Shown: positions 25,693-35,781 of the stretch, piece after piece | Layout: each line of letters opens with the position of its first letter | How positions within the stretch are numbered: the first letter of the stretch is position 1 | Assembly (NCBI GenBank): GCA_030706405.1 | Contig: JAUZOO010000014.1 | Location: 34,573-98,572 of the forward strand | Length of the DNA stretch: 64,000 nucleotides | Source of the DNA: Bacteroidota bacterium | GTDB taxonomy: Bacteria > Bacteroidota > Bacteroidia > Bacteroidales > JAAUTT01 | Reading direction: 5' to 3' | Made by a program: the position numbers and the translations under genes | The notes under the pieces: model-generated | What the model saw: the letters and a program-made list of their open reading frames with translations, nothing else | What the model was told of the DNA's origin: nothing | The model's database searches: none

Positions 25693-27423
25693 TTAATTTG
25701 CACTATTACCAATTAGATTTTTATTGTTATCCAATTCTGTTTGAGGGAACGGATAATACATAGATTTCGTTTTGTTCCATCTATAATCTACATTACCATT
25801 ACTATTTAAGTGCACCAATAAATCCAGCCATTTAGAATCAGCCATACCCCAACGAACAAGGTCAAAGTAACGAACATATTCTCCACACAATTCAACATAA
25901 CGTTCATGTTGTATAATGTTTTTAATGTTGTTCATTGTAATACCGTTAATAGTTGGTGCACTAGCCAACAGGTCGTCAACATTGGGAAGAGTTCCCGGTG
26001 AGCTCTGATACCATAATCCGGTTTGTTCGCTTGGAACTACTTTATTGGCTCTGTCGCGAACCATCTGGATGTAATATTTAGCGCCGGTAGCATCGTTTCT
26101 GTCAGCACCATCATGGCCTGTTTCATGTAAACATTCTGCATACATCAATAATATATCGGCATAACGCATTAAACGGTCGTTAATGTCGTCGTCAATATCA
26201 TCTACCTTCCAATCCCTGACATACTTACGCATGCCAAATAAATTTTTGTTGCTGGACAAATGGTCCATCCAATATTGCCAATTAGTAGCAGAATCGACCA
26301 TAGTGCCACTGGCTCGTTTTTCCTGCACATAATAACTAGCACCGCCCGGGCACCAAAGGGTCATAAACTTGCGAGGGTCGCCGGCCTCAAATTCGTTAAA
26401 CGTTTTGGGGTTTGGTGCTAAATTCCACCACGAACCGCCGGTACCATCAAACATACCAACTTCCTGAAACCTCCAGGAGTCAGAATTGTCACCACCTAAC
26501 CAACTTGGGCCATTAACCATTTGTACTTCAAAAAGAGACTCTGAATTATTTTCACAGTTAATAGCGCCTGACATATCTGATTTACCAATGGTTACATATT
26601 TAGCCCATACAGTTGTGCCTATTTTATCAAGCGAATTTGCTCTGTAATTTTCCATTAGGCTATACTCTTTACTATCTATTATTTTCTTCAGTTCAACAGC
26701 GGCTTTATCGAACTCAGCAGTTTTGCCTAACTCAAGAATAGGTCGGTACATATAAGCTTTTGCAAGGTAACCTTGAGCAGCACCTTGAGTAGCTCTACCT
26801 ACATCTGATGTTTTGCTTTTTACAGGGAGGTAAGTAGCAGCAAACTGGAAATCGCTTATAATTTGTGCATAAACTTCACCGACTTTTGCATTAGCAGGAT
26901 AGTAATCAGAAGTACCTTTTGCAGGGGTAGTCAAAAGTGGTACTGTTTCCCCAAACATTTCGCACAAATGCATGTAATGAAAAGCTCTTAAGAATCGTGC
27001 TTCCGCTAGTAACTGGTTTTTTTGATCATCAGTAATAGTGCCTTTGAAATTATTTATACGATCTATGGCTAGGTTAGCAGCATATACACCGTTGTATAAG
27101 TCTTTCCATCCACTAGTAATTCCTCCATCACTTGCAAGAGTGTTGTAGGTATCATAATACATAGGTTCCCATTTAAAAGTGTGATCCATATCATCTCCCC
27201 GAGCAAGTAAAGTAAAATAGAAGTTACGAGCATAAGTACCTTGAACTTTACCTATTATAGCCTCGTATGCGGGAATTATTGCAGCTTTAAGCTGGTCGAC
27301 AGTTGTATAATATGTCTCAGTACCCACTGCTTTTGGATTATTGATATCCATATCGGGCTTACAACCTACGACAATCATCATAAGCGTTATGACTATATGA
27401 AATATTTTTGAATGTTTTTTCAT
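25693..27423 (-). CDS. SusD/RagB family nutrient-binding lipoprotein
   Basis: Outer-membrane surface lipoprotein that forms the lid over a SusC channel and captures a glycan or peptide ligand. The 576-residue protein has a lipoprotein signal ending MMIVVGCKPDMD, a tetratricopeptide-like helical framework in the N-terminal half (NQLLAEARFLRAFHYMHLCEMFGETVPLL is the most conserved block), and a C-terminal part with KNIIQHERYVELCGEYVRYFDLVRWG, the SusD family signature. It follows susC by 38 bases and forms a pair with it. The substrate cannot be told from sequence; no glycoside hydrolase is encoded beside it. Confidence 0.93.
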   Translation of the reverse strand: MKKHSKIFHIVITLMMIVVGCKPDMDINNPKAVGTETYYTTVDQLKAAIIPAYEAIIGKVQGTYARNFYFTLLARGDDMDHTFKWEPMYYDTYNTLASDGGITSGWKDLYNGVYAANLAIDRINNFKGTITDDQKNQLLAEARFLRAFHYMHLCEMFGETVPLLTTPAKGTSDYYPANAKVGEVYAQIISDFQFAATYLPVKSKTSDVGRATQGAAQGYLAKAYMYRPILELGKTAEFDKAAVELKKIIDSKEYSLMENYRANSLDKIGTTVWAKYVTIGKSDMSGAINCENNSESLFEVQMVNGPSWLGGDNSDSWRFQEVGMFDGTGGSWWNLAPNPKTFNEFEAGDPRKFMTLWCPGGASYYVQEKRASGTMVDSATNWQYWMDHLSSNKNLFGMRKYVRDWKVDDIDDDINDRLMRYADILLMYAECLHETGHDGADRNDATGAKYYIQMVRDRANKVVPSEQTGLWYQSSPGTLPNVDDLLASAPTINGITMNNIKNIIQHERYVELCGEYVRYFDLVRWGMADSKWLDLLVHLNSNGNVDYRWNKTKSMYYPFPQTELDNNKNLIGNSAN

Positions 27424-27461
27424 ATCAATAAGTTTAAATATTTGTTGAATGTTCAGTTAAA

Positions 27462-30400
27462 TTAAAATGAGAACTGGAGTCCAAAGAATACTTCCTTTGA
27501 GTTGGGATAGGTTGCTAACCAAGGAGCCACAGCATCAATACCCCTATTCAAGTTATAACGTCCATTGTCAAGATAGTTTACAGAAGCTACTTCAGGGTCA
27601 AATCCTGAATATTTGGTAAATGTTAACAGGTTTTTTCCGCCGACATATACCCTCATACGGTCAATTTTATATTTTCCAAGTAATGATTTTGGGAAAGTGT
27701 ATCCTAATGTTAATGATTTCAGCCTTAAATAAGAACCATCTTCAACAAAACGGTCTGAAACCCTTAAGTTTTTATTTGGGTCACCCAATACGGCACGTGG
27801 TATATCTGTGTCAGTATTCTTGTGATAGGTAACTCCGGAAATAACCACATCTTCAGCACGATAACGATTTAACACGCTTGAAAAATCATTATAATAGTGG
27901 TACATACCTTCGCCCCAGTACTTACTGTTGTTATAAATATCGTTACCATAAGAACCTTGCCAGATCATTGAGAAATCTAACTTACCATAATTTCCCATAT
28001 CATAGCTAGCATCGAAATTAAAGCCATAACTAAATTTAGGAATAGGATTACCTATATATCTTTTATCTTTTGAATCTATGGCCCCGCTATTATCAAAATC
28101 TTTAAACCGTATATCACCTAATCCTGCATTAGGAGCAAAAGCCTTATCAGCATCTAACTGTGCTTGGGTTTTATATAAACCATCGGTTACATACCCCCAG
28201 AACTGACCAATAGACCCTCCAACTGCTGTTCTCGTAACATTTTCACCTGCAGGGCTAACATTTCCGGATAAGATTTCATTCTGAGCACCTAAACTTTCGA
28301 CTTTATTTTTAACAGTCGATAAATTTTCCGATACCGAATAGTATAGTTTCCCTACAGTTTCTCGATAGGTAAGTGCAACCTCCAGCCCTTTATTGTTGAT
28401 ACTACCTGCATTAAGCACAGGGGATGCATCTTCAAAACCGGCAGTATAAGAAATGGGGACATTAACCAACATGTCTTTCGTAGTTTTATCGAAGTAATCT
28501 ACAGTCAATGACAACCTATCTTTTAATACCCGTAAATCAAGACCATAATCGGTAGAATAGGATGATTCCCATTTTACGTCTTTGTTCGCCGGTTGAATTG
28601 GCAATGCACCAATGGTTTTAGTACCATTTAAATAATACCAGCTATTAAAACTTACTGTATTTTGGTATTGGAAGTGTGAAATATCCTGGTTACCGATTGA
28701 ACCGTAACTAGCCCTAAGTTTTAAGTCGCTGATAAAGTCAATGTTTCTCATAAAATTTTCTTTGCTTATTCTCCATGCACCTGATATAGAAGGGAAGTTA
28801 CCATATCTGTGAGTTGAACCGAAATTTGATGAACCATCCCGGCGGAAGTTGGCAGTAATCATATATTTACTCTTATAGCTGTAATTAAGACGTCCTAAAA
28901 ATGAATACATTGCCCATTTATCTATATCCGAATTTACATCCTTTGTAGATGCATCCAGTGTAGTGCTAAGAATTGGCACATCTGGACTTGGAAAATCCGA
29001 TGCAGCAGCATGTATTTGTGAATATTTCGATTTTTCTGAAGTAACACCAACTACAGCACTAAAAGAATGACCATTAATTTCCTTATCGTACGATAACGTA
29101 TTTTCATAAAGGAAGCGTTCATTAACGGTACTTTCCATAGTTAAATCGTCAGATGGGTTACTACTGTAAGCAGTTGTATATCTTTGCACATAACGTTGGA
29201 ACCTTCCTCTACCCAAACTGACCCCCATGTTAAATTTATATTTTAACCCCGGAAGAATCTCATAATTAGCCCACCAGTTACCACTTAAATCAATGTTCGA
29301 ATTATTATCGGAATTAAAGTTTGCAACTTGTAATGGGTTTGCAACATCAGTTCCGTTTCCGGCATTACCATAACCTGTAGAGGTTGTTTTATCGTAAACA
29401 GGACAGGTCGATGACCACTTTTCAGCGTCTATAATACTATATTCGCTATAATCCTGATTATACCAATTCAATCTTACAGTTTCACCAATTTTTAATTTCC
29501 CTAATTTGAAATCTGATAATACTTGAAGCGTATAATTTTTACTTTTATTTAAAATTTGGATAGCATCATCGGTAGAATAAGTAGTATTGATACGAAATGT
29601 AGCTTTATCCGACCCCCCACTTATGGACAAATTATGTTTTTGATATTTACCGGTATGGAACATAGCTCCCAACATATCATATCCATTACCAATTTGGGCT
29701 GGATTTGATAAAGCAGAAAGATAATCGGTTCTTGAAGGATTTGCATTATACATTTCTTCATTAATCAACTCTGCAAGCTGCTGTCCATTGAGCATATCTA
29801 TTTTTTTCGATATTGTTTTAACGCCGGAGTACCCATCATATTCAATTTTGGTTCCTGGAGCACCCCTTTTGGTCGTAACAACAATTACACCGTTTGCGCC
29901 ACGTGAACCATAAATAGCTGTAGATGCAGCATCCTTTAGAATCTGAACACTTTCAATGAGAGTTTCATCTGGCACAGTACCACCAACCATACCATCTACA
30001 ACATAAAGAGGGTCAGTATTGTTAATAGAACCAACACCACGGATTCTTATTTTATCGCCTGTAATCTGAACCCCGGCCGCTTCACTCTGAAGTATTGAAT
30101 TAAAACCACCAGGAACTTTTAACATTTGTTCAGGTTTTAATACAGTAATTGCCGATGAAAGATCAGCTTTCTTTTGCGTTCCATACCCCACGACTACAAT
30201 CTCTTCAAGCTTTTTAATATCGGGAACCATTTTAACATTAATGGTTTTTTGTCCTTGGAATTGTACTCTTTCTGTAACATATCCAATGTAAGAGAATACC
30301 AAAACAGCATCAGGCTTTGATACCTCTATGGAGTATTCCCCTTTGGCATCTGAAATAGCACCAGTTGAGGTACCCTCAATTACAACTGATACACCTATAA

Positions 30401-30812
30401 GCGTTTCGCCAGTATTACTGTCAGTAATTGTACCTTTTACTGTTGTTTGTTGCAACTCCAAAGCAGGAGCTATCACAACTAAATTATTGTTGAGAATTTT
30501 ATAGGATACTTCCGAACCGTTTAACAATTTATCCATTACTTGTTGGATATTCTTATTATTCAGATTTAAAGTAACCATCTTATTAATATCCATGATAACA
30601 TCATTATAGAAGAACCTATAACTTGTCTTATTCTCAATTTCTTTAAGAACCTCTTTTAGTGTTTGATCTTTGATTTGCAGGTTAAAATTTTGCCCGTTAG
30701 TTGTAATAGAAGCTGAGACCTGCAATATGCATAAACATAAGATTAAGATAGTCAGTTTCATACGTAGTTTTAATTTTAGGTAAACCCTAAGGAAGGATAA
30801 TTTTTTTTTCAT
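27462..30812 (-). CDS. SusC/RagA family TonB-linked receptor with STN domain
   Basis: Outer-membrane TonB-dependent importer. The 1116-residue protein has a signal peptide, an STN domain (about 47-112, NFNLQIKDQTLKEVLKEIENKTSYRFFYND), a carboxypeptidase-regulatory-like domain (about 122-205), the TonB-box region EEIVVVGYGTQKKADLSSAI, a plug domain (about 215-325, IRIRGVGSINNTDPLYVVDG and AASTAIYGSRGANGVIVVTTK) and a barrel that ends in the terminal aromatic residue F (EVFFGLQFSF). The STN domain allows contact with the FecR anti-sigma factor encoded next upstream, so import and signalling are linked. It is co-directional with susD, fecR and the sigma gene, 173 bases after fecR. Confidence 0.95.
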   Translation of the reverse strand: MKKKLSFLRVYLKLKLRMKLTILILCLCILQVSASITTNGQNFNLQIKDQTLKEVLKEIENKTSYRFFYNDVIMDINKMVTLNLNNKNIQQVMDKLLNGSEVSYKILNNNLVVIAPALELQQTTVKGTITDSNTGETLIGVSVVIEGTSTGAISDAKGEYSIEVSKPDAVLVFSYIGYVTERVQFQGQKTINVKMVPDIKKLEEIVVVGYGTQKKADLSSAITVLKPEQMLKVPGGFNSILQSEAAGVQITGDKIRIRGVGSINNTDPLYVVDGMVGGTVPDETLIESVQILKDAASTAIYGSRGANGVIVVTTKRGAPGTKIEYDGYSGVKTISKKIDMLNGQQLAELINEEMYNANPSRTDYLSALSNPAQIGNGYDMLGAMFHTGKYQKHNLSISGGSDKATFRINTTYSTDDAIQILNKSKNYTLQVLSDFKLGKLKIGETVRLNWYNQDYSEYSIIDAEKWSSTCPVYDKTTSTGYGNAGNGTDVANPLQVANFNSDNNSNIDLSGNWWANYEILPGLKYKFNMGVSLGRGRFQRYVQRYTTAYSSNPSDDLTMESTVNERFLYENTLSYDKEINGHSFSAVVGVTSEKSKYSQIHAAASDFPSPDVPILSTTLDASTKDVNSDIDKWAMYSFLGRLNYSYKSKYMITANFRRDGSSNFGSTHRYGNFPSISGAWRISKENFMRNIDFISDLKLRASYGSIGNQDISHFQYQNTVSFNSWYYLNGTKTIGALPIQPANKDVKWESSYSTDYGLDLRVLKDRLSLTVDYFDKTTKDMLVNVPISYTAGFEDASPVLNAGSINNKGLEVALTYRETVGKLYYSVSENLSTVKNKVESLGAQNEILSGNVSPAGENVTRTAVGGSIGQFWGYVTDGLYKTQAQLDADKAFAPNAGLGDIRFKDFDNSGAIDSKDKRYIGNPIPKFSYGFNFDASYDMGNYGKLDFSMIWQGSYGNDIYNNSKYWGEGMYHYYNDFSSVLNRYRAEDVVISGVTYHKNTDTDIPRAVLGDPNKNLRVSDRFVEDGSYLRLKSLTLGYTFPKSLLGKYKIDRMRVYVGGKNLLTFTKYSGFDPEVASVNYLDNGRYNLNRGIDAVAPWLATYPNSKEVFFGLQFSF

Positions 30813-30985
30813 ACATTTGTAGTGTTAATTTAATTAATAGACATCCCCATTCTATTTAGCTAGAATGAGTTTGTTGTAGTAAAATTAAAGATTAGAAGAC
30901 CGGGGATAGTTTTAGCGGACCTTCCCGGTTTTTTTAGTTTTTTTTAGTTTTTATGTCATAGTTGTAATTTTTAGTTAAACATAGG

Positions 30986-32155
30986 TCATTTAATAAAATT
31001 GTTATACGTAGCTTTTCGTCTCTGTTCTTCTGTAATTGTGACTATTCCCTTGTTAATCTGATAATTTAAAGGGGCTGTGAGTTTAATGATATCTAGGATC
31101 TGCTCCAATGTTTCATTATTAAATGTTCCTGAAAATGTATACTGGTTCAACTCTGGAGATTTGATATCAATGGAAACATTAAATTTTCGTTCCAATATAA
31201 TCGCAATGTTTTTTAACGGTTCGGATTCTATAATCCATAAATTATCTTTCCAGGATGTGTAAATGTTTGTATTAACATTAGAAGCTACTTTAACATTATT
31301 ATTGATAGCGCTTTCTTTATCCTCAGACTTGGGATGAGGAACATTTACATTTCTATTAGTACCAGTTATCTCATCATTATCCGTTGTTGCATGTTTTGAC
31401 GCTTCTCTATCAACAATCACAACGTCTTTAGGTTTTAGCGATAGATTAATACCTTTGCCTTCTATTTTAACAATTCCTTCTACAAGTGTGGTGGTAACAA
31501 ATTTTTCTTCAGAATAAGCTTTTACGTTGAATGAAGTACCAAAAGCCTTAATTTTCAGACCTGAAGTTTGTACTATAAATGGTTTTTTAGGATTTTTAAC
31601 AACCTGGAAATATCCTTCCCCATCTAAGTAAACGACACGACTATTTATTCCGTAATCAGCTTTATAACTTAAACGAGTCCCAGCGTTGAGCCAAACCTTT
31701 GTACCATCAGCTAATATGAGCGAAGTTTTTGATCCCAGAGGAGCTTGCACTTCGTTCCATACTAATTGTGTTTCACTCAATTTTTTTGTCGATGATAGAT
31801 TGGTAAAAACAATACCGCCACTAAATGCCAGAATAACGATCGCTGCATATTTCAATAAATTAATGTATTTCCTTCGAGTTGAAATAATTAGTAACTCCTT
31901 TTGCGTTTTTTGAAATTTTTTCTTAAAATAACGAGCCTTTACTTTGTTCCACGAAACATCTACATTATAATTATGGTGCGGCTGAGTTATTTTTGTAGAA
32001 ATATAAATATCGTTGAGCTGATTATAATATCGGGCATTCTCAGAGCTTTGCCGTATCCATGCACAAGCGATGTCCCGTTCCTCGGTGTTTGCCGAGCCTG
32101 TAAGGTACTTTATAAGTACATCTTCAATTTCTAATTTTGGCGTATTCTTTTCCAT
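30986..32155 (-). CDS. FecR family anti-sigma factor
   Basis: Inner-membrane anti-sigma factor that relays binding of a ligand at the outer-membrane SusC to the ECF sigma factor. In the 389-residue protein, about 1-95 is the cytoplasmic sigma-binding part, a membrane helix follows (about 97-115, KYAAIVILAFSGGIVF), then the periplasmic FecR domain (about 130-230, TKVWLNAGTRLSYKADYG and VYLDGEGYFQVVKNPKKPFIVQT) and a C-terminal DUF4974 region (about 310-380, PLKNIAIILERKFNVSIDI). It follows the sigma gene by 68 bases. RseP at 18-19 kb is a candidate to cleave it. Confidence 0.93.
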   Translation of the reverse strand: MEKNTPKLEIEDVLIKYLTGSANTEERDIACAWIRQSSENARYYNQLNDIYISTKITQPHHNYNVDVSWNKVKARYFKKKFQKTQKELLIISTRRKYINLLKYAAIVILAFSGGIVFTNLSSTKKLSETQLVWNEVQAPLGSKTSLILADGTKVWLNAGTRLSYKADYGINSRVVYLDGEGYFQVVKNPKKPFIVQTSGLKIKAFGTSFNVKAYSEEKFVTTTLVEGIVKIEGKGINLSLKPKDVVIVDREASKHATTDNDEITGTNRNVNVPHPKSEDKESAINNNVKVASNVNTNIYTSWKDNLWIIESEPLKNIAIILERKFNVSIDIKSPELNQYTFSGTFNNETLEQILDIIKLTAPLNYQINKGIVTITEEQRRKATYNNFIK

Positions 32156-32223
32156 GTTTTTTCGTACATGGAAAAGATCCCTAACGAGGATGATAGGGTG
32201 ACAAAAAAAATGTAAAAAGATAA

Positions 32224-32814
32224 TTATTTTAGGAGGGTGATTATAAATGCCAGTGCTACAAGGTAATCTTGTAACTCGTCGCGTAACTTTTTTAAGGCTC
32301 TTGAAATTTGTGTTTTAACGGTGTTGACAGACAATCCTGTCTTCTCTGCTATTTCGCTATATGAGAGGTTTTCGTAACGACTCATACAGAAAATATCCTT
32401 GCATTGTGGAGGTAACTTATTTATTTCTGTTTCAATTTTCGATTCGAGTTCCTGAATAATAAGGTTGGCAATGGGGTATGAATGAAGGCTTAATTCGGAA
32501 AGTTCCTTTTCATTGTATTTTGCTTGTTGTGCTGTAATGTATTTCTGTTCAACCTTTTTATGCCTGAGGTATTTCATACTGTTATTGTAAATACTTCTGT
32601 AGAGATAGCCTTTGATAGAATCGGTAATAGTAAGGTTAGTACAATTTTCCCAGAATTCACAAAAAAAATCCTCAACAATCTCTTCGGCGGTATGTGTATC
32701 GTGAACAAAATGCTCGGCAAAAAGACACAGTCCTACAAAATGCTGTTTAAAAAGCTGTTCAAAAGCTTTTTCTTCACCATTTTTTAGCGGTAATAAAAGG
32801 TCTTGCTCGCTCAT
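32224..32814 (-). CDS. RNA polymerase ECF sigma factor, Bacteroidota family
   Basis: Alternative sigma factor expected to switch on the susC-susD pair when its FecR partner releases it. The 196-residue protein has region 2 (about 12-80, KAFEQLFKQHFVGLCLFAEHFVHDTHTAEEIVEDFFCEFWE) and region 4 (about 125-180, LPPQCKDIFCMSRYENLSYSEIAEKTGLSVNTVKTQISRALKKL), the latter a helix-turn-helix that reads the -35 box. The C-terminus continues as a hydrophobic tail (ALAFIITLL). The family marker TIGR02985-like spacing is seen but was not tested. A TAAATTTG element lies just before its ATG (32821-32828). Confidence 0.93.
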   Translation of the reverse strand: MSEQDLLLPLKNGEEKAFEQLFKQHFVGLCLFAEHFVHDTHTAEEIVEDFFCEFWENCTNLTITDSIKGYLYRSIYNNSMKYLRHKKVEQKYITAQQAKYNEKELSELSLHSYPIANLIIQELESKIETEINKLPPQCKDIFCMSRYENLSYSEIAEKTGLSVNTVKTQISRALKKLRDELQDYLVALAFIITLLK

Positions 32815-32889
32815 CTGTCACAAATTTACAGCTAACAATATAGGCAATATTTTTATTTTAGCATAAATTGAACGTCAGTGTAAACGCAT

Positions 32890-33330
32890 TTAAAAAATCA
32901 GGGGTTTCTCCCGGTATTTAAAGTCTAAAGCCGCCTTAAGTCGTTTTTGCTTTATACTCCTACCCATAGATGTCTCGTTGTTCAGGAGAGATAAAGCTTT
33001 TTGGTAATGATATTAAAGTTTTGGGCAGCATTTCCTTTTCGTTTTTGGAATAATCTTCTCGGAAAGTAGCGTCAAGAGTCCAATGAAGTTGATTTTCAAT
33101 GGCCCAATGTTTAACTTATCCAACTATTAAATTGTTTAGCCGTCCCATCGGCACTTGAGATATAATATCGGGATTGGCGGGTAATCTCACCAGTTGCTTT
33201 AAAGATTCTTTCCGAGTCAATGCGCACAATTGTATTTAAGCCTTGCCATTGATTAACTTCCTAGATATTGGTTAGGTTGCAAAAACGCTGCAGAGACGGG
33301 TCTTAATTTGATCGTGATCACAATCCGTTT
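32890..33330 (-). pseudogene. ISAs1-family transposase, decayed
   Basis: Minus-strand remnant of about 145 codons broken into several frames. In order: DHDQIKTRLCSVF, then a frame reading WQGLNTIVRIDSERIFKATG and YYISSADGTAKQFNSW, then after a stop and shift HWAIENQLHWTLDATFREDYS, then in another frame SIKQKRLKAALDFKYREKPLIF before the stop at 32890-32892. The YYISS block and the HWxIENQLHWxLDxxFxED block are diagnostic of ISAs1 transposases. The N-terminal two thirds are gone and no terminal repeats are seen. It fills the space between the sigma gene and rpoN. Confidence 0.85.
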
Positions 33331-33441
33331 CAGAGCGGATATAAGCTTTTGTGTGGCGTTATATGCATATGTGTCCCACTTTTAAATGCGTTTGCCTTGA
33401 TCGTCTATCGCCTATTTACCATCAGCTGTCCTACTTTTTTC

Positions 33442-33449
33442 TATATTTG
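33442..33449 (+). promoter_or_regulatory. Putative -7 promoter element for rpoN
   Basis: TATATTTG, full match to TAnnTTTG, 23 bases before the rpoN ATG at 33473. The -33 side is weak. Confidence 0.5.
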
Positions 33450-33472
33450 CAAAAGACGAAAAAGGCAGGTAA

Positions 33473-34912
33473 ATGTTAAAACAAAGATTACAGCAAAAAC
33501 TTCTTCAAAAACTTTCCCCTCAGCAAATCCAGATGATTAAGCTGTTGGAAATCCCTTCCATGCAGCTGGAACAACGCATCAAAAAAGAGCTGGAAGAAAA
33601 TCCTGCTCTTGATGAAGGTTCCGATGACAATAACGACGATATTTACGATGAGAAGCCGGTAAACGACGATTCTGATTTCTCAATTGATGAATACATCAGC
33701 ACCGACGATATTCCTTCCTATAAATTAAACGCCAAGAATTATAATAAATCGGAGCTTAAACCCGACATCCCGTTTTCGGTTGGCTCAACCTTTCAGGATT
33801 ATCTTGAAAGTCAGCTGGGCATGCGCGACCTCGATGAAAAGAAGGAAATGCTGGCTAGCTACCTCATTGGAAACCTCGACGATGACGGTTATCTGCGTCG
33901 TAAACTCGAAGCCATAGTGGACGATCTCGACTTTAATCTGAACGTTAAAACTACCGAGGATGAACTTTTGGAAGTTTTACGCATTATTCAGGATTTTGAG
34001 CCCGTTGGCGTTGGTGCCCGCGATTTGCAGGAATGCCTTTTGTTGCAGATTTCGGCCAAGAATCAAAAGGTTCCGGCGGTTGCCCGTGCCCGTAAAATAT
34101 TAAAAAATAATTTCGAAGAATTTACGCGCAAACATTACGATAAAATTCTTGCCCGGCTAAACATTACCGAGGAGGAAATGAAAGATGCCGTAGACGAAAT
34201 CCTCAAGTTAAACCCCAAGCCCGGCGGTTCGTATTCCGATCCACACAGTAAGGTTGCCGAACACATTATCCCCGATTTTATTCTCGAAAATCGAGATGGG
34301 GAACTGCAACTCAGCCTGAATTCGCGGAATATCCCTGAATTGCGCATCAGCCGCACATACAGCGATATGCTCGAATCGTACAGCGCCAGCAAAGGAAAAG
34401 CCAATAAACAACAACGCGAAGCCGTATCGTTTGTGAAACAGAAACTCGATTCTGCCAAATGGTTTATCGACGCCATTAAACAACGTCACGACACGCTGAT
34501 GGTTACCATGGAGGCAATTATTGAACTCCAGAGCGAATATTTTCAGGAAGGAGACGAAACTAAACTTCACCCTATGATTCTGAAAGACATTGCCGACCGT
34601 GCCCAGCTTGACATTTCGACCATATCGCGGGTTGCCAACAGCAAATACATCCAAACGCATTTCGGCATCTTCCCGCTTAAATATTTCTTTTCTGAGGGGA
34701 TGCAGACAGATTCTGGCGAGGAAGTCTCAACCCGTGAGATTAAGAAAATTCTTCAGGATTGCATCGATGCCGAATCAAAACGCAAGCCGCTCACCGATGA
34801 TGAATTGGCCGAAATATTGCAAAAAAAGGGTTACCAGATAGCCCGGCGTACTGTTGCCAAATATCGTGAGCAACTCAACATTCCGGTTGCCCGGCTGCGG
34901 AAAGAATTATAA
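33473..34912 (+). CDS. rpoN: RNA polymerase sigma-54 factor
   Basis: Sigma-54, which binds -24/-12 promoters and needs an AAA+ activator. Residues 1-50 form the Gln- and Leu-rich region I (LKQRLQQKLLQKLSPQQIQMIKLLEIPSMQLEQRIKKELEENPALDE), followed by an acidic linker (about 50-110), the core-binding domain (about 115-300) and the DNA-binding domain. The RpoN box is ARRTVAKYRE near residues 455-465, a signature of the family. Its 479 residues are normal. It stands on the plus strand just outside the SusCD block and is followed 18 bases later by a membrane-protein gene. Confidence 0.96.
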   Translation: MLKQRLQQKLLQKLSPQQIQMIKLLEIPSMQLEQRIKKELEENPALDEGSDDNNDDIYDEKPVNDDSDFSIDEYISTDDIPSYKLNAKNYNKSELKPDIPFSVGSTFQDYLESQLGMRDLDEKKEMLASYLIGNLDDDGYLRRKLEAIVDDLDFNLNVKTTEDELLEVLRIIQDFEPVGVGARDLQECLLLQISAKNQKVPAVARARKILKNNFEEFTRKHYDKILARLNITEEEMKDAVDEILKLNPKPGGSYSDPHSKVAEHIIPDFILENRDGELQLSLNSRNIPELRISRTYSDMLESYSASKGKANKQQREAVSFVKQKLDSAKWFIDAIKQRHDTLMVTMEAIIELQSEYFQEGDETKLHPMILKDIADRAQLDISTISRVANSKYIQTHFGIFPLKYFFSEGMQTDSGEEVSTREIKKILQDCIDAESKRKPLTDDELAEILQKKGYQIARRTVAKYREQLNIPVARLRKEL

Positions 34913-34930
34913 AATAAAGAACGGGACAGG

Positions 34931-35554
34931 ATGGGATCAATAGCGGCCATTTTCTCTAAAAGAATTCCCTTATTTATATCTTTTATCTTTCATCCTTTGT
35001 TGATGCCTTCTCTGGGCGTTTATATCGTGCTCGATTCGGGCACTGTTCTGTCATTATTATCGCCGGTGGCCCAAAAAATAATTATGATCGCGATGATTAC
35101 CGGTACTTTGGCCATGCCCATGGCATTTCTACCTTTTTATTTTTTTCGACAACTGACAAAGGTTAGCGATGAGACTAAAAGACATTTAGCCCCGATTATG
35201 GTGGCTGCTTTATTTTATTATTTGGTATTCAGGTTGTTTGGATCGTGGGGAGCCCCTCGTCTGATACAATCTTTTCTGATAGCTTTAATCGTTAATGCCT
35301 GTCTTCTTGTAGTTTTATTAAAACGTTATGATGTAAGTGTTTACATGAATGGTATTGGCGTGGTTATGGGGTTAATCTTTGTGCTGATTTTTAAGTATGG
35401 AGCACATCTTCTGTTTTATCTCATGATTGTAATTTTTATAGCCGGAAGTTTGGCATCTGCCCGTCTTAGCCTTAACAAACATAATCCGTCGCAGGTTTAT
35501 GGTGGATTATTGTTGGGCATTGTAATAACCTCCACATTGCTGATGTTACTTTAA
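34931..35554 (+). CDS. Integral membrane protein, possibly PAP2-like
   Basis: A 207-residue protein with about six membrane segments. It begins IFSKRIPLFISFIFHPLLMPSLGVYIVL, a pattern found in a Bacteroidota family, and near the end has LASARLSLNKHNPSQVYGGLLLGI, which resembles the last motif region of PAP2 phosphatases, though the KxxxxxxRP and PSGH motifs of active PAP2 are absent. I therefore leave the function open. It follows rpoN by 18 bases and probably shares its transcript. Confidence 0.6.
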   Translation: MGSIAAIFSKRIPLFISFIFHPLLMPSLGVYIVLDSGTVLSLLSPVAQKIIMIAMITGTLAMPMAFLPFYFFRQLTKVSDETKRHLAPIMVAALFYYLVFRLFGSWGAPRLIQSFLIALIVNACLLVVLLKRYDVSVYMNGIGVVMGLIFVLIFKYGAHLLFYLMIVIFIAGSLASARLSLNKHNPSQVYGGLLLGIVITSTLLMLL

Positions 35555-35781
35555 TTTTTGGGAAAAGGGCTGTTTCTGTATACCCGTTATCTGTAAAATA
35601 TTTTTTTACTTTTGATGAACATAGTTGTTAAGATTCAAATATTTAGTATATTGACAACGTAAATGCCATTTTACTGCGGATAATTTTATTGCCGATTTAT
35701 AGTTAGCCTGCCTGTGTTAAGCAGAGGGTGGCTTGAGTTATTTTTAATTGTTAAACCAATTTGCAATTATCGTTTTGTCAA

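Noticed and set aside
33340..33472. Plus-strand frame (33349-33540) before and into rpoN
   Set aside because: It overlaps rpoN in another frame, has no homologue features and lies at the edge of transposase debris.
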